In this document: positions 20,720-33,079 of the stretch, one piece after another | Numbering within the stretch: the stretch's first letter is position 1 | Layout of the letters: the number at the start of each line of letters is the position of its first letter | Assembly (NCBI GenBank): GCA_032871835.1 | Contig: CM065299.1 | Location: 47,194,706-47,258,705 of the forward strand | From: Dipteronia dyeriana | Taxonomy: Eukaryota > Streptophyta > Magnoliopsida > Sapindales > Sapindaceae | Reading direction: 5' to 3' | DNA: 64,000 nt | Notes under the pieces: generated by a model | What the model was told of the DNA's origin: nothing | Seen by the model: only the letters and a program-made list of their open reading frames with translations | Databases searched by the model: none | Program-made: the position numbers and the translations under genes

Positions 20720-21963
20720 TAACCATGTTGGATGGACCCGATTGTTGCTTATCTTCAAGAAGGAAGAATTCTCGAATAGCCTAATCAAGCTAGAAGAATT
20801 AAAAGGCTCTCAGTCAGATATTGTCTAGTAGATGGATACCTTTACAAGAGGGGCAAGTCCCTTCCCTTACTGCGATGTTTGCACCCGTATGATGCCAAAT
20901 GGGCAATAAGAGAGGTTCATTCTGGGGAATGCGGGAACCACGTTGGTGGTGGAGCTCTGGCATATCAGGTACTCCACATGGGGTATTACTGGCCGACCAT
21001 CCATAAAGATGCAAAGAGCTTTGTTCATTCCTGTGAACCATGCCAGAAGACCTCCAACTTGATCCACCTCCCAAAAGAGCGTCTGTCATCTCATAGCTCG
21101 CCTAACCCCTTTGCTATGTGGGGAATCGACATTATCGGTCCACTTCCAACCACTCATGGACAAGCCAAACATGTAATTATGGCAATTGACTATTTCACCA
21201 GATGGGTCGAAACCGGACCATTCTCCCAGATATCGGAATAGAATACAACGAGGTTTATAAAAAAAAATGTCGTTTGCAGGTTCGGGACTCCTCTTATCTT
21301 TATAGCTGACCTCGAAAAGCAGTTTGATAATGTTCGATTCAAGGAATTTTACAATGGCTCGGGAATCGACCTTAGATTTACCTAAGTAGCCCATCCTCAA
21401 ACTAATGGGCTGGTGGAATCCACCAATAAAACTATCAAGAAGCTGTTGAAAAGGAAGTTTGAAGAGAAGCAGGACAGATGGGCTGAGAAGCTCCCCGGGG
21501 TCCTCTGGGCTTAACGTACTACAAGGAGAACAACCACTGGAGAAACACTACTCTTTAACCTTTGGGGTGGAAGAAACTCTTCCTATTGAGCATAAATTAA
21601 CCTCCTTTAGAGTTCAACACTTTGAGCATGGAAGCAATGAGGATAAGCTCTGAGCTAACCTAGACCTCTTGGAAGAAAACAAGATTGGGTAGCTCAGAAA
21701 GTAGCGATTTACCAGAACAAAATCGCTAGGTACTTTAACAGAAAAGCTAAAGCCCGAAGCTTCATAGAAGGGGACCTAGTTCCTAGGAAAGTAACATTTA
21801 ATACAAAAAAAAAGAGATTAGACGAGGTCCTGGAGCCCAACTGAGAAGGACCTTATTTAGTAAAGACAGTGATCCGCAGCAGAGCGTATAAACTCGAGGA
21901 CATGGACGGTCAATCCATCGATTATACCTGGAATGCAGATCACCTAATGACGTATTACCCTTA
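20720..21963 (+). pseudogene. G2 integrase, broken
   Basis: Integrase joins the DNA copy to the host chromosome. The HHCC zinc domain is complete (H-S-G-E-C-G-N-H ... S-C-E-P-C-Q). Of the DDE core, D is in W-G-I-D-I-I-G, the second D in I-A-D-L-E-K-Q-F, and E in N-G-L-V-E-S-T-N. Stops at 21239 and 21385 and a frameshift near 21530 break it. The C-terminal part ends at Y-Y-P near 21961. Confidence 0.87.
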
Positions 21964-22210
21964 GACAGGGGACTCGTGGGTAGACTACCTCCATTTTGGA
22001 TTCAAAAAACCTCGAACAATAATGTAATCCATTTTTTATCAATAAAGTCTGCTTTATCCATCTTCGGTTATATTCTACATTAATTTCTCCATACCTAACC
22101 AGGACCTACACGAGTAAGTCCGACATAGTCATCTCAAGACCAAGGATTAGCTAGGGAATCCCTCTCGCTATCCCTGATGCCTCAGCTTGGCACAATCCCC
22201 CGCCAAGAAA

Positions 22211-22610
22211 GATCTGAGTGTAAGAGCATAGTTGTCTTCTAGATCACAAGACTAGGAAATAGCTAGATAGCCCTTCTTATGCCTTGGTCGGGCTACCACC
22301 CCCAACAAATATCTAAGTGTAAGAGCATAGTTGTCATCTTGATCACAAGACAAGGAAATAGCTAGATAGCCCTTCTGATGCCTTGGTCTAGCTACCACCC
22401 TTAAGAAGGATCTAAGTGTAAGAGCATAGTAGCCATCAAGATCACAGGACTAGGAAATAGCTAAATAGCCCTTCTGATTCCTTGGTCGAGCTAACCCCCC
22501 AAAGAAGGGTCTAAGTGTTAGAGTATAGTTGCCATCCAGATCTCAAAGGCCAGAAAATAGCTAGATAGCCTCCTATTGCCTCAATCGGGCACTGACCCCC
22601 CAAAAGGGAT
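22211..22610 (+). repeat. 99 bp tandem repeats after G2 integrase
   Basis: Four units begin near 22211, 22310, 22409 and 22509. Each has GATCTAAGTGTAAGAGCATAG, GAAATAGCTAGATAGCCCTTCTGATGCC and a TTGGTCGGGCTACCACCC segment, with minor changes. The same unit occurs in G1, in G5 on the minus strand, and degraded in G3. Confidence 0.9.
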
Positions 22611-23030
22611 AGGGGTACAAACTATCATATAATCACATATAGGGATTACTCATTAGAGTCACTGAGCCACAAGTTTCAGTTGAAGAGTTGAAAGCTCGAG
22701 TTGGCAGTCTACTTTCATGCTTAAACAAACTATTTGTTCTCGTTATCATCGCCAAAGTTTAAGTAAGTCAAGTTGTTTTAGAGGTCACACCCAAGTCAGG
22801 ATCAGAAATGAAGCAAGAAGATGTCAATCAAATTAAAATTCATTGAATTAAGCATGAACGAGATCTGAAGTCAGTTTTCATTAATGAAATGGGAGCCTAT
22901 CCTTTGGAAAGGATACAATTATCAAATAGGGAGCCCAAACCCTGGTTCCGGGCTACATAAAAAAAATGATGATGATGATCAAGTATGAATAAAGTTGGGA
23001 GGCCTCTCACTTTTCCGGGTTGTAAAGGCA
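22611..23030. other. G2 spacer between repeats and antisense gene
   Basis: No gene seen. It contains a short (GAT)n run near 22967-22980. In Tat elements this is the 3' untranslated region. Confidence 0.5.
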
Positions 23031-25625
23031 AGCTGTGAATGATGTGTATCAGGCTCTTGCTTCTTCTTGATTCCTTTCAGCTGCTCCCCTTTCTGGTGGA
23101 TGTCGCTTCCTAATCCTCCCTCAGGTGGTTACTCATTTTGGACGGCCATTTATGGTACCTCGTTCACTGGAGGATTCCTGATTGCCTGTTGCTCAACGTG
23201 GTCTTCCTCCAAGACCTCATTAACCATCGCCATAACCTCAAGAGGGATGGCTACATCAAAGAGGTTTGCCAAAGATTATACCTGGCTTTGGTGAACATCT
23301 AGTCCCTCTTTAGAGGCCTCATCCGGTCTATTATGGGCCTCTCCCTGGGCTTCTTGAAGGTCCCCTTTGGGTTGTACTGACTTAACCCCGTTAGAGGTCT
23401 CTCCAGCATCGATGACGGAAAAGACTGAATGAGGTAAAAAGGGATCTGTTACAACTGCTTGCTTCCCAGCTCTAGCCTCGCCACCTTCAGGATAGGACAT
23501 CTTTGCAGTCTTCGTCATAATCTCCTCTCTATCCAGTTGGCATTAACTGACAGTTCGAAAGGAGAAGGGAGGGCTTTAGTAACCTGGTAGGGAGCATAAA
23601 AGTATCCTTCGCTGAAAGAGGAGTCCGCCTCAACCTGAAGCTTGGCGACTTGGGCTTACAGACCTTGGTTTTCAATGTCAAGCACCTTTGCTCCTTCCTT
23701 CCAAGAATATCGCTGACTGGCTCGATGTTAAGAATGTAGGGTTTCTTGATCAAAAAATCATTTCAACCTTTAATAGTCACACCGAAGCACAACTAACTCT
23801 GCCTACATCCCCCTCTAGCTAAAGGCCATCCCTAGTACTATGCCTTGGACCCGCACCAACAATTCCATGGCCTGCTAAGCTTCAGCTTCAACCCTTGTTA
23901 CCCAGTCTCGGAGAGAAGTCACCTGGTGGCCCATGGCCACTAGGAATTTGAAGGCCTGCAAAAGAATTCAAGTTAGGAAATGACAAATCAAACTATTGCA
24001 TGAGAAAACAAGAGTGATGACTACCTCGGCCAAGAGGGAGAACCCTTGGTAATCAGAATATCTTTGGGCATTGAAGCCGTCATATAAAGACTGCCCCCTG
24101 GGCAGAAAGCAATGAATTGCCCTATGACTTCGTCTTGAAAGGTAGATCTAGATTGATTTGGTGGGCAAATAAGGGAAGCCCTCTTCAACACCAGCCTCAA
24201 GGTCAATTGAAGTTCAGGAAGCTGGGAATGTAGATGTAAGGGCAGAAGCATCAGGTAAGATCGAAGCAGGGGCGACATAAGCAGAATCGGGTATAGGGGT
24301 AACTAGAATAGGAGTTGACGTTGCTGCATCAGGGACTTGAGAAACGGAGACCCCTTTACCTCGCACCTTATCAGCCTTAGATGCAAGGAGTGACAACTTG
24401 GACCTATGTTCGGGAGGGGACGGAGCAAGAGTAGACGAATCCCCAGTTGGAACGGTAGGCCCCTCTTTTTCTGAGGAAGTCATGGGGATTTCCTGATTCG
24501 ATTTGGTAGAAGGGGGAGGAATGCGAGCTGGGTGGGCTTCATGGGAAGTTGGAACAACAACAAAAACTCTTAAAAAATATATAGAAAGAAGGTATAGCCG
24601 TCTGAAATAAACTACTCAATGACACAAAGCACAATGGTTTAAAGTACTTACGATGAGTAGCATCGGATATTCACAGATAGTGGTTTGCCCGATGAGAATC
24701 GAAAGGGTCGGCAATTGGGAATTTTAGGTTCAAATAGTTCCTAACAAGGATGGCCTTCAGTACCACCTTAGACTCGGCAGGCAAGGAATCTCGGCCCTAT
24801 GAGGGTTAATCATTGAAAGCGTTGGGAACTGCAAACTCGTAAACACTTATGTTGGTTTAGCTTCCCTAATCCTTGCCTGCTATGATCCATTCCTTTTTCC
24901 AAGCAGGATCTTTCATCGAAGCGCCAGGGATGATGAAATTGAGTTTTTTCTTTGCCTTGGCATAGAACTGACCTCTAGGAACACTAGACAAACTTCCAAT
25001 CTGAAAGAGGTATGCTAGCTCCTCAGCCTCTGGCTCTCTAGTAACCATGATTAGCTAGCATTGTTCCCTCCACAACACGAGGAAGCCGACCAGATGCCTC
25101 TAGAAGCCCGGTGTCAATTGGAAGGGAGCTAGTTGTAGGGCGCTGAGAGCCCGCCAAAGAGCCGGATGAAGGAGGATCCTTATCCAGCTCTCGAAGGCAG
25201 CAACATGGATGGGGAGCACGCCTTTGAGTAGACTGAGGACGTCGTAGTTCTTATGGGGGACGATGAGAGTGACGCTTTCAGGAATGCCATATTTGGACCT
25301 CATGCGACTGATCGACCGCGGCTTAACAATGAAGTCTAGAATGACCTTGAAGTCATATGGAAGATGTCTCTCTAGAGAAGGACTGGCAACTGTGACTTGG
25401 CCTTTTCCAGCAACGTCGTCCCTATTTTCCTAACTTGAATCCTCATCAACCAAGCTCATGGGATTATCTGGTCGATAGTCACGTTCTTGTTCGATCGACG
25501 ACGTTACGGGGTCGAAGGTGAGTCATCCCGTCAAGGTCTCTTTGAGCCCGCTTTCCTTGGGCAAGCCTGGAAACCTCTATGCCATCAACATGGGAATCAA
25601 CGGAGTCACGATTGATATTCGACAT
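23031..25625 (-). pseudogene. G2 antisense gene (Tat antisense ORF, PF04195-like domain, two introns)
   Basis: The frame runs against gag-pol. The start is ATG at 25625-25623 (M-S-N-I-N-R-D-S-V-D-S), matching the starts in G1 and G5. Around 25303-25100 lies Y-G-I-P-E-S-V-T-L ... L-A-P-F-Q-L-T-P-G-F, the pattern of the putative gypsy-type transposon domain. Next comes F-Y-A-K-A-K-K-K-L-N-F-I-I-P-G-A (near 24960), a Pro/Ser/Ala-rich linker (24483-24214), a coiled coil and an acidic tail. Introns are predicted at 24651-24567 (GTAAGTAC...AG) and 24024-23956 (GAG/GTAG...GCAG/GCC). Frameshifts and stops break it. Function unknown; the left end is approximate. Confidence 0.75.
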
Positions 25626-25996
25626 GATAGAATAGGGTTTGGAAGCTTAGGAAAATTTAAAGAACGGAAGAGTTTTTCAAAGGCAGCGAAACAGAAAGAT
25701 TTTTTAAAACTTGAAATGTATAGAAAAGCGTGAGGAAAACGATAAGGAAGCCGGGTTTAAATAGAGCTGGGAGAGGTAGTGATGTCAATGAAATCTTTGG
25801 ATGGATTGCCTCGAATCGCGGAGCGACCGTAGCGTAGCCAGATTATTTCAGGGAATACACCGGTCTTTTCCTGCCACGTCACAGGTATAATTAATGAGAA
25901 GATTTCTACCCAGATTTGGTAATGGTAAAGAGGAAAAAAATTCCAATTAAAATGATGAATCTGACTACAACCCTAACTCAGTCACCGGAGTTCAAG
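25626..25996. other. Region between G2 antisense start and polypurine tract
   Basis: No gene on the plus strand. On the minus strand this is the likely leader and promoter of the antisense gene; a TTTAAATAGAG motif on the plus strand at 25757 has no clear role. Confidence 0.4.
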
Positions 25997-26010
25997 TTAG
26001 AGGGGACTTC
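25997..26010 (+). promoter_or_regulatory. G2 polypurine tract
   Basis: TTAGAGGGGACTTC directly before the 3' LTR start. The same AGAGGGGACTTC/TGTTAATAG join occurs in G3, and AAGGGACTTC in G1. Confidence 0.8.
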
Positions 26011-27331
26011 TGTTAATAGCAAAATTTTGCTAGAGGATTAAAGAGAAATTTTTCACCCTACTAGCTCAATTCAAAGCTTGAGTACACCATTCATTGAACC
26101 CCTGGTGAACCATAAAGCTACCCCACAGAAGCGAGGAAGGGTCTTCAGGCTTCATAATTTTCAAGAATAGTGCCCGACACGATCAAGTCGAACCTCTCAC
26201 GCCTACCTTAAAATTCTGACATTGCTCGATACGTGGTTATCCAGGCTTCCCGAGATCACCTATCCTGAAACCCTGGTTCTTAGGGTCATGCTCAAAAACC
26301 ATCCTATAAAAGTAGGGAAAGGTCATCGAGCTCAGGAAGCAATTGAAGTGAAGCCTGACATAAACAAAGTGAGCTCATTCCGGATCAAGGCTTCCCGAGG
26401 TCAAAATTAACTCGTAGCCTAAACCAAAAGCCCGCCAACCTTACCAGAAGCCCGCTGTCCTCTCCAGATACAAAAAAAAGGGCCTTTAAAGGGATCAGAT
26501 TCACGTTATAACACCACTCCACTTTGCCAAAAGAAGAATCCAATCCACCTAGTCGGATACATGGAAGCTTGCAAAAGCCCTGCCATCACTCACGGGCATT
26601 AGCACGGTCATTTTGAGCTCAAAAAGGGACTCTGAAAAGTCAGATCGAGCTCCTAACATTAAGACCCGGGTCTGGATCTACCTTATTCTACGAACACCAT
26701 ACTCAACGACCTCCATGAGGCATCACATTATGAAGGCACATAGGATCACATCTACACTTCAACGAACATTGAAACACTTTGTACGTGTTGGGCAAGAGGT
26801 GGGATCCAAAGAGGAAACAAACTTATCTCCTAAGATATTCTCGAATATGTTATTAATCTAAAGTCAATGACTTTTAAATAAAAGATCCCATACGATAAGA
26901 AGGGAGAGGATTTTAAGAATCTAGGCGGGTGAGTCACAAACTTAACGTGTTTGGACAATGTATAATGGACCAAGGATGAGAAAAAGGGGAAAAAGAATCG
27001 ACAATTGATAGTACATGGAGAGAGTTAGAGATTTCGGACTAAATTCTGTTTTCAGAACATAGCCTCATTTATTATCTACTGTTCGACAGGCACGGGGTTT
27101 CCACCTTATTATATCCCAGAGAGATCATGAGTGTTTAGAAATCCATTTGTATCTTATTCACGGTTAATAACAAAATCATTACATTCCTGTCTTCATTTCA
27201 CTTAAATTCATAAATCCATCTTTATTCAACCAGGTTAGATCCCAAGGTACCAACACTAACCATCGCCTACATGGTGGTAGTCTTGAGGGTGTTAACCGAA
27301 ATTTATAACCTCGAGAAATTTTTCATTTACA
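26011..27331 (+). repeat. G2 3' LTR (1321 bp)
   Basis: It starts TGTTAATAGC and ends CATTTACA where other copies have TCTGTTAACA. It is followed by the right target-site copy AAGAG. Confidence 0.9.
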
Positions 27332-27336
27332 AAGAG

Positions 27337-28320
27337 ATATCTGACGAGCCCTTCGTTGCTAGTCAAGCCAAGTCCTAGAGAGTAGCTACAAATCTACTTG
27401 GTTGTTTCATAAACTGCAGTGAAGGAGGCCTTGTTCAAGGAATATGAAGATAAGGTCCAATGACCAATCTACTACATAAGTCACGCTCTAACAATGCCAG
27501 AGAAAAATTATACTCTTCTGGAGGAGCTCACCTATGCTCTAGTGACTTTGACAAAGAAGCTTTGTCCTTACTTTCAAGCTCACTCGATAGCGGTAGTGAC
27601 AGACCAACCTCTCCGTCAATTTTTACAAAGGCTAGACGTATCTAGAAGACAAGCCTTATGGGCATTGGAACTCACCCAATTTAATTTAAATTATAAACCC
27701 AAGACCACATTCAAAGCCCAGGCATTAGCGGACTTTGTGCCAGAGTGCTTAGTGCCCCTAGGCCAAGCGACCTACACAGTGGCAAATACAGCACATGAGA
27801 AGATTCCAGGGTTCGATAGCTAGCCGATGTGGTGTAAGTTCTATGCCCTATACACAGATAGAGCATCTGGGTAAGCCAGAGGAGGAGCTAGCATAGTGCT
27901 AATAGACCAATAGGGGACTGAGTGTTGCCATTGTTTTAGATTTAAAATTAAGGCCACCAGCAATGAGGTGAAGTATGAAGCCTTCCTAGTTGGGTTGAAG
28001 GCAGCTGTTCAATATTGGGTTGATTACCTGCAGGTCTAGAGTGACTCATTACTCATAGTCAATAAGGTTTCCAGGGTTTATCAGGCAAAAAGAGATAACA
28101 TGATCGCATACTTAAAGCTAGTTTAACTGCTTAAGAGTACATTTAAGGGATTCAAGATCGAGCAGGTGCCTCGACAATAGAATCATCGAGTAGATGTCCT
28201 AGCCAAGATAGACGCGAATGGTGGCTAGGCCTTACTACGGGGAGTTCCTTTCCAAGTGATCTCCCACCCAAGCACAGCAGCGAGAAAGAAGATTTGTACC
28301 GTGGATCGTCAGCCATGCTG
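27337..28320 (+). pseudogene. G1 RNase H and archaeal-type RNase H (after G2), broken
   Basis: It continues the frame cut at 14920. From 27494 one frame stays readable to the end of integrase with stops only: L-T-Y-A-L-V-T-L-T-K-K-L, F-Q-A-H-S-I-A-V-V-T-D-Q-P-L, then after 27823 the second RNase H with Y-T-D-R-A-S, Y-E-A-F-L-V-G-L and S-D-S-L-L-I-V-N. The first Asp is present; the following Gly is Arg as in G2. The end of the first RNase H has frameshifts between 27340 and 27494. Confidence 0.85.
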
Positions 28321-29554
28321 GATAGATCCTATAATGGTTTATCTCCAAGAAGGAAAGCTTTTCGAGGGGCCCGATAAATCTTAAAGAATTAAGAGGCTCT
28401 CTGTCCGATATTGTATGTTAGATGGATACCTCAACAGGAGGGGCAGGTCCCTTCCCATGCTTTGGTGCTTACATTTCAACGATGCTAAACAGGTGTTGAG
28501 AGAGATTCACTCTGGGGAATGCGGTAACCACACTTATGGAGAAGCTCTTGAATATCAAGTGCTCCAAATAGGGTATTACTGGCCAACTATTTATCAAGAT
28601 ACGAAGAACTTTGTACACTCTTGTGAGCCATGCCAGAAAACCTCGAACTTGAGTCATTCCCCACCAGAGTGTTTGTCATCTCTCAGCTCGCCTTACCCCT
28701 TTGCTATGTGGGGAGTCGACCTGATCGGGCCACTTCCCACCGTTCTTGGACAAGCCAAGCATTCTATTGTGGCGATCGACTATATTACAAGGTGGGTCGA
28801 AGCCAGACCACTCTACCAGATATCGAAAGAGAATACGACAAGGTTTATCAAAAACAATATAGTCTGCAGATTCAGAACCCCTCTTATCATCGTAGCCGAC
28901 CTATGTAAGCAATTTTATAACGACCGGTTCAAGGATTTTTACGAAGGCGTGGGAATCAATCTTAGGTTTGCTTCAGTAGCCCACCCTCAGACTAATGTGC
29001 TAGTGGAATCCACTAATAAGACAATCAAGAAGCTGTTGAGGAAACAATTACAACAAAGAAAGGGCAAATGGGTCGAAGAGCTTCCCGAGGTTCTTCAGGC
29101 TTACCGGAATAAAAAAAGAACAGCCACATGAGAAACACCTTATTCCTTAACCTTCAGGGTTGAAGCAGTTCTTCCCATTAAGCATAAACTAACCTCCTTC
29201 AAAGTGCAACACTTTGAACATGGAAGCAATGAGGATAAAATCCAAGCTAGTCTAGATCTCTTGGAAGAGAAACAAGATCCGGTAGTTGAGAAGGTAGCGA
29301 CCTACCGGAGCAAGATCACTAGGTACTTTAACAGGAAGGTTAGAGCTTGAAACTTTAAGGAAGATGATCTAGTTCTTAGAAAAGTTACATTGAATACCAG
29401 GAAGAGGTCAGATGGGGACGTAGGACCCAACTATGAAGGGCCTTACTTAGTAAAGGTAATGGTCCCCAACGGGGCATACAAGCTGGAGGACATGGATGGT
29501 CGACCCATCGATTACACCTGTAATGCAGATCACTTGAAGAAGTACTTCCCTTAA
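28321..29554 (+). pseudogene. G1 integrase, nearly open
   Basis: 238 codons are uninterrupted (28415-29131). The zinc domain H-S-G-E-C-G-N-H ... S-C-E-P-C-Q-K is complete, and the DDE residues are present: W-G-V-D-L-I-G, V-A-D-L-C-K-Q-F and L-V-E-S-T-N-K-T. One TGA at about 29129 cuts the C-terminal part (Y-S-L-T-F, R-Y-F-N-R-K, L-E-D-M-D-G), which continues in frame to TAA at 29552-29554. It is the best kept integrase in the window. Confidence 0.9.
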
Positions 29555-29759
29555 ACAGGGGATTCGTGAGCAGTCTACCTCTATATAGTTTTCAATAAAA
29601 TCCCTAACAACAATGTATTTTTTTTTTATCAATAAAGCTTGTTTTCTCAATCTTCGATTATATTCTACATTAATATCTGTATCCAATTACGGTCTACACG
29701 GGTAAGTTCGACATAACCACCTCAAAGACCAGGGATTAGCCAAAGAAGCCCCCTCGCCA

Positions 29760-30000
29760 TCCAAAATGCCTCGGCTGGTTACCACCCCTCACCAAGAAGG
29801 GTCTGAGTGTAAGAGCATAGTTGCCATCAAGATCTCGAGACCTTAAAATAGCTAGATAGCTTTCCTGATACCTTGGTCGGGCTACCACCCCCAAGAAGGG
29901 TCTGAGTGTAATGGCATAGTTGCCATCCAGATCTCGAGACCAGGAAATAGCTAGATAGCCCTTATGATGCCTCGATCGGTCTATAACACCCTAGAGGGAC
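29760..30000 (+). repeat. 99 bp-type repeats after G1 integrase (two units)
   Basis: Two units with GTCTGAGTGTAA(G/T)(A/G)GCATAG start near 29809 and 29906. The sequence matches the G2 array. The next 500 bp (30001-30500) hold no gene. Confidence 0.8.
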
Positions 30001-30500
30001 CCGGGCTTGGAAAGTTCTCCTACCTAAACTCCAATGTCCAAGTTATTACTAGTTAATAATCCTCCATGTGCATATGATTGCTTACTGTAACATATGAAAA
30101 CTAGCCTGAAATCATACAAGGGGACTACTCGCTAGAGTCATTGAGACAAGTTTCTGCTGAAAAGCTAAGAGCTCGAGCTAACTGTCTACTTTCTCGCTTA
30201 CAAAAATTAAAGATTTTGATTAAGTCAAGTTATTTCAGATGTCACATCTAGGTCGAGATCAGGAATGAAGCAAGAATATGTCAGTCAAGTCAAAATCCAT
30301 TAAAGCAAGTACGATTGAAATCTAAAGCCAGACATCATTAATGATACAGAAGCTTATCCCTTAAAAAGGCTACAGCTATCTAGCAGGGAGCCCAAACCTC
30401 AATTTTGGGCTAAAGAAGATAAAATAATAGTGAAGGAAAAGCTAAATAGACATAGCATAAGTAAAGCAGGGTGCCTGACCCCCCTTTTCGGGCAATAAAA

Positions 30501-33079
30501 TCAAGTTGTGAACAGATTGTATGATGCTCCAGCTTTCTCTTGGTTCTCTTCTGTTGTCCCTTCCTCAGGTGGTTGCTTGCCATGGCTACCCTTGCCTATT
30601 ACCCCATCATCTGGAGGATTCTCCATTGCTTATTGCTTAGTTGGGTCCTCCTCTAGAACCTCATTAACCACCACCATAACCTTAGGAGGGATGGATGCAT
30701 CGAGACCGCTTGCTAGAGACTCTATCCTACTCTGCTCAACCTCCAATTCTTCTTTAGAGGGCTCTTTAGGATGGTCACGAACCTCTTCCTAGGCTTCTGA
30801 CAGGTCCTCCTCTGGCTATACAGGCCGAACCCCGCTAGAGGTTTCCCTGAGACCTGAGGCTTGTAAGACAGGAAGAGGAAAGGGATGATCTGTCACTACT
30901 ACTTACTTCCCAGCTCCAATTCCGCTAGAAGGACCGACTCCGTCACTCTTGGGGTGAAACATCTCTACAACCCCGGTCATGATTTCCTCAATTTTCCAGC
31001 CGGTGATACTATTGAAGTCTAAAGGAAAAGGGAGGGCTTCAGTGACCTGAAAGGAGACATAGAAGTATCTTTCACTAAAGGAAGCATCCACGTTGGTTTG
31101 CAGCTTAACCGTTTGAGTCAAAGATCCTGGACCTCGACATACAACATTTTTACTTCCGCTTTCTAGGAGTCTCTCTATCTAGCACGTCTTTCGGATATTA
31201 GGATCCCTTGGTCAAAGGACCACTTCGTCCTCTCATGGTCACACTAAAGCTCGGCCAGTTCTGCCTCTATTCTCTTCTTGCTAGAAGTCATCTTCTGTAC
31301 CAGAGTTTGAGCTTGCACAAGTAGCCCTATGGCCCTCTCGGCTTCGGCCTCAGCTTGTGTGGCTCGGTCATGAAGGGAGGCTACCTGGTGGCCCACCGCC
31401 ACATTGAATTTAAAGGCCTTTAGAAAGAAAAGCCAAGGTTAGAAAATGTTCACACAATCACAAGAAAGATATAGAAGAAGATAGTTACCTCATCCATAAG
31501 AGAAGACGCATTGGTAAGCAAGATGTCCATAGGCATTGAGGTCATCCTAGAAAGCCCGTCACTCGTACAAGAAGCGACGAACCATTCCTAGTCCTTGTTC
31601 TGCCCCACCGAGCTTGACTGATGGTGGGGGCAGGTAGGAGGAACCTCAGGAATGCCAGCCTTATGGTCCATTGAAGCTTGAGGAGCTTGGATCACAAATG
31701 GAATGGTAGTGGCAGAAAGAGTAGCAGTAGTAGCAGGAGCATCCAATGGAGGGGTAGCGGTGGTCGTATCAGCAGCTTGGGAAGCGGGCCTTCCATGGTT
31801 TAGAGCCTTGGAAGCCCGCGATGCAAAAATAGCCAACTTGGACTTAGCTTGGGAAGAAGACATAGTAGGAATAGGCAAAACCCCTGCTGGATCAGCAGAT
31901 CCCTCTTTCTCCGAATCAGCCAAGGGTTTTTTAGACGAAAACTGAAATGAGGAGAAGGGGTACTAGCATGCTTGACCTCGTGAGAAGCTGGAGCAACAAC
32001 AAAGACTGTGAAAAAAAAGCCGTCAGAATCAAGTTAATCAACAAAATAAAACAGGATGGTTCAGTGTTACTTACGAGGAGTAGCATCAGAAATTCACAGA
32101 TAACAATTTACTCAGTGAGAATCGAGAATCGAGAATCGAAGGGGTCAGTAGTCTAGAACTTAAGGTTCACGTAGTTCCTAGCGAGGATAGTATTCAGTAC
32201 AACCTCAGACTCAGTAGGCAAGGAATCCCGGCCCCACTAGAATTTATCATTGAAAGCGGTGGGAACCACGAACTCATGCACACCGATAAATATTGAGCTT
32301 CCTCAATCACCCCCCGTCAGGATCCACTCATCCTTCCAGGCTGGATCCTTCCTCAAAGCACCGGAAATGATAAAATTAAGCTTGTTCTTAGCCTTCGCAT
32401 AGAATTGACCTCGGAGAGAACCCGACATGCTTCCAATTTGAAAAATATATGCCAGCTTCTCCGCTCCAGGCTTATTAGTGACCTTACTAAGCTCATATAA
32501 CTCCCTCCACAACACGAGAAAGCCAATCAAATGCCTCTAGAAGCTAGGCGTTAACTAGAGGGGAGCTAGTTGTAGGACATTGAGAGTCTGTCAAAGAGTA
32601 GCATGGAGGGGAAGCATTACCCCATTATCAAGAGCCGCTACATGAATTGGGAGCACTCTTTTAGGAGGATTGAAGATGTCAAAATTGCTGTGAGTAATTG
32701 AGAAAGAAACACAGTTGGGATGCCATACTTTGACCGTAGACGATCGAGCTAGTTTGGGTCAGTGGTAAAGTCCGGGATAACCCTGAAGTCAGTGGGGAGA
32801 AGACTCTCCATGGGAGGACTGGCAACTGTAACCTGATCCCTTCTGGCAGCAGCATCTTTAGGTTCACCATCAGAATCCTCGTCGACTAAATTCAGGGGTA
32901 TCAAGATTGTTAGAAAACTCTGTCCCGATATCTACATTCATGTTCGACCAGTGCCTTTGCGAGTTAGGTGGAGAGTCATCCCATTCAAAGTTCTGTTGTG
33001 TTCTCTTCCTGAGGTTGAGATTGGAAACTTCCTGGTCATCGACAATAGAATCGACAGAATAACGGTTGTATTTCGACAT
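30501..33079 (-). pseudogene. G1 antisense gene (PF04195-like domain, two introns)
   Basis: The start is ATG at 33079-33077 (M-S-K-Y-N-R-Y-S-V-D-S-I-V-D); the stop is TGA at 30503-30501. The middle domain is readable at 32530-32303: E-K-L-A-Y-I-F-Q-I-G-S, F-Y-A-K-A-K-N-K-L-N-F-I-I. A Ser/Ala/Pro/Thr-rich linker lies at 31923-31588. The coiled coil A-F-K-F-N-V-A-V-G-H-Q-V ... follows the second intron. Introns are predicted at 32074-32006 (GTAAGTAA...TTTTTTTTCACAG) and 31488-31418 (GAG/GTAACTAT...AAAG/GCC). The tail V-V-N-E-V-L-E-E-D-P is shared with G5. Stops and frameshifts remain, so this copy is dead. Which complex it served is unknown. Confidence 0.78.

Larger units (their letters stand above)
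14921..27331 (+). mobile_element. G2: Tat-lineage element inserted in G1 RNase H
   Basis: Both LTRs, primer site, gag, protease, RT, two RNase H domains, integrase, tandem repeats, antisense gene and polypurine tract are present. The ends are TGTTAATAG and TTTACA. The flanks are AAGAA (14916-14920) and AAGAG (27332-27336), a 5 bp target duplication with one change. Across it G1's coding frame joins as L-K-R-Y-L, matching L-K-K-Y-L in G2's own RNase H. Confidence 0.9.
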
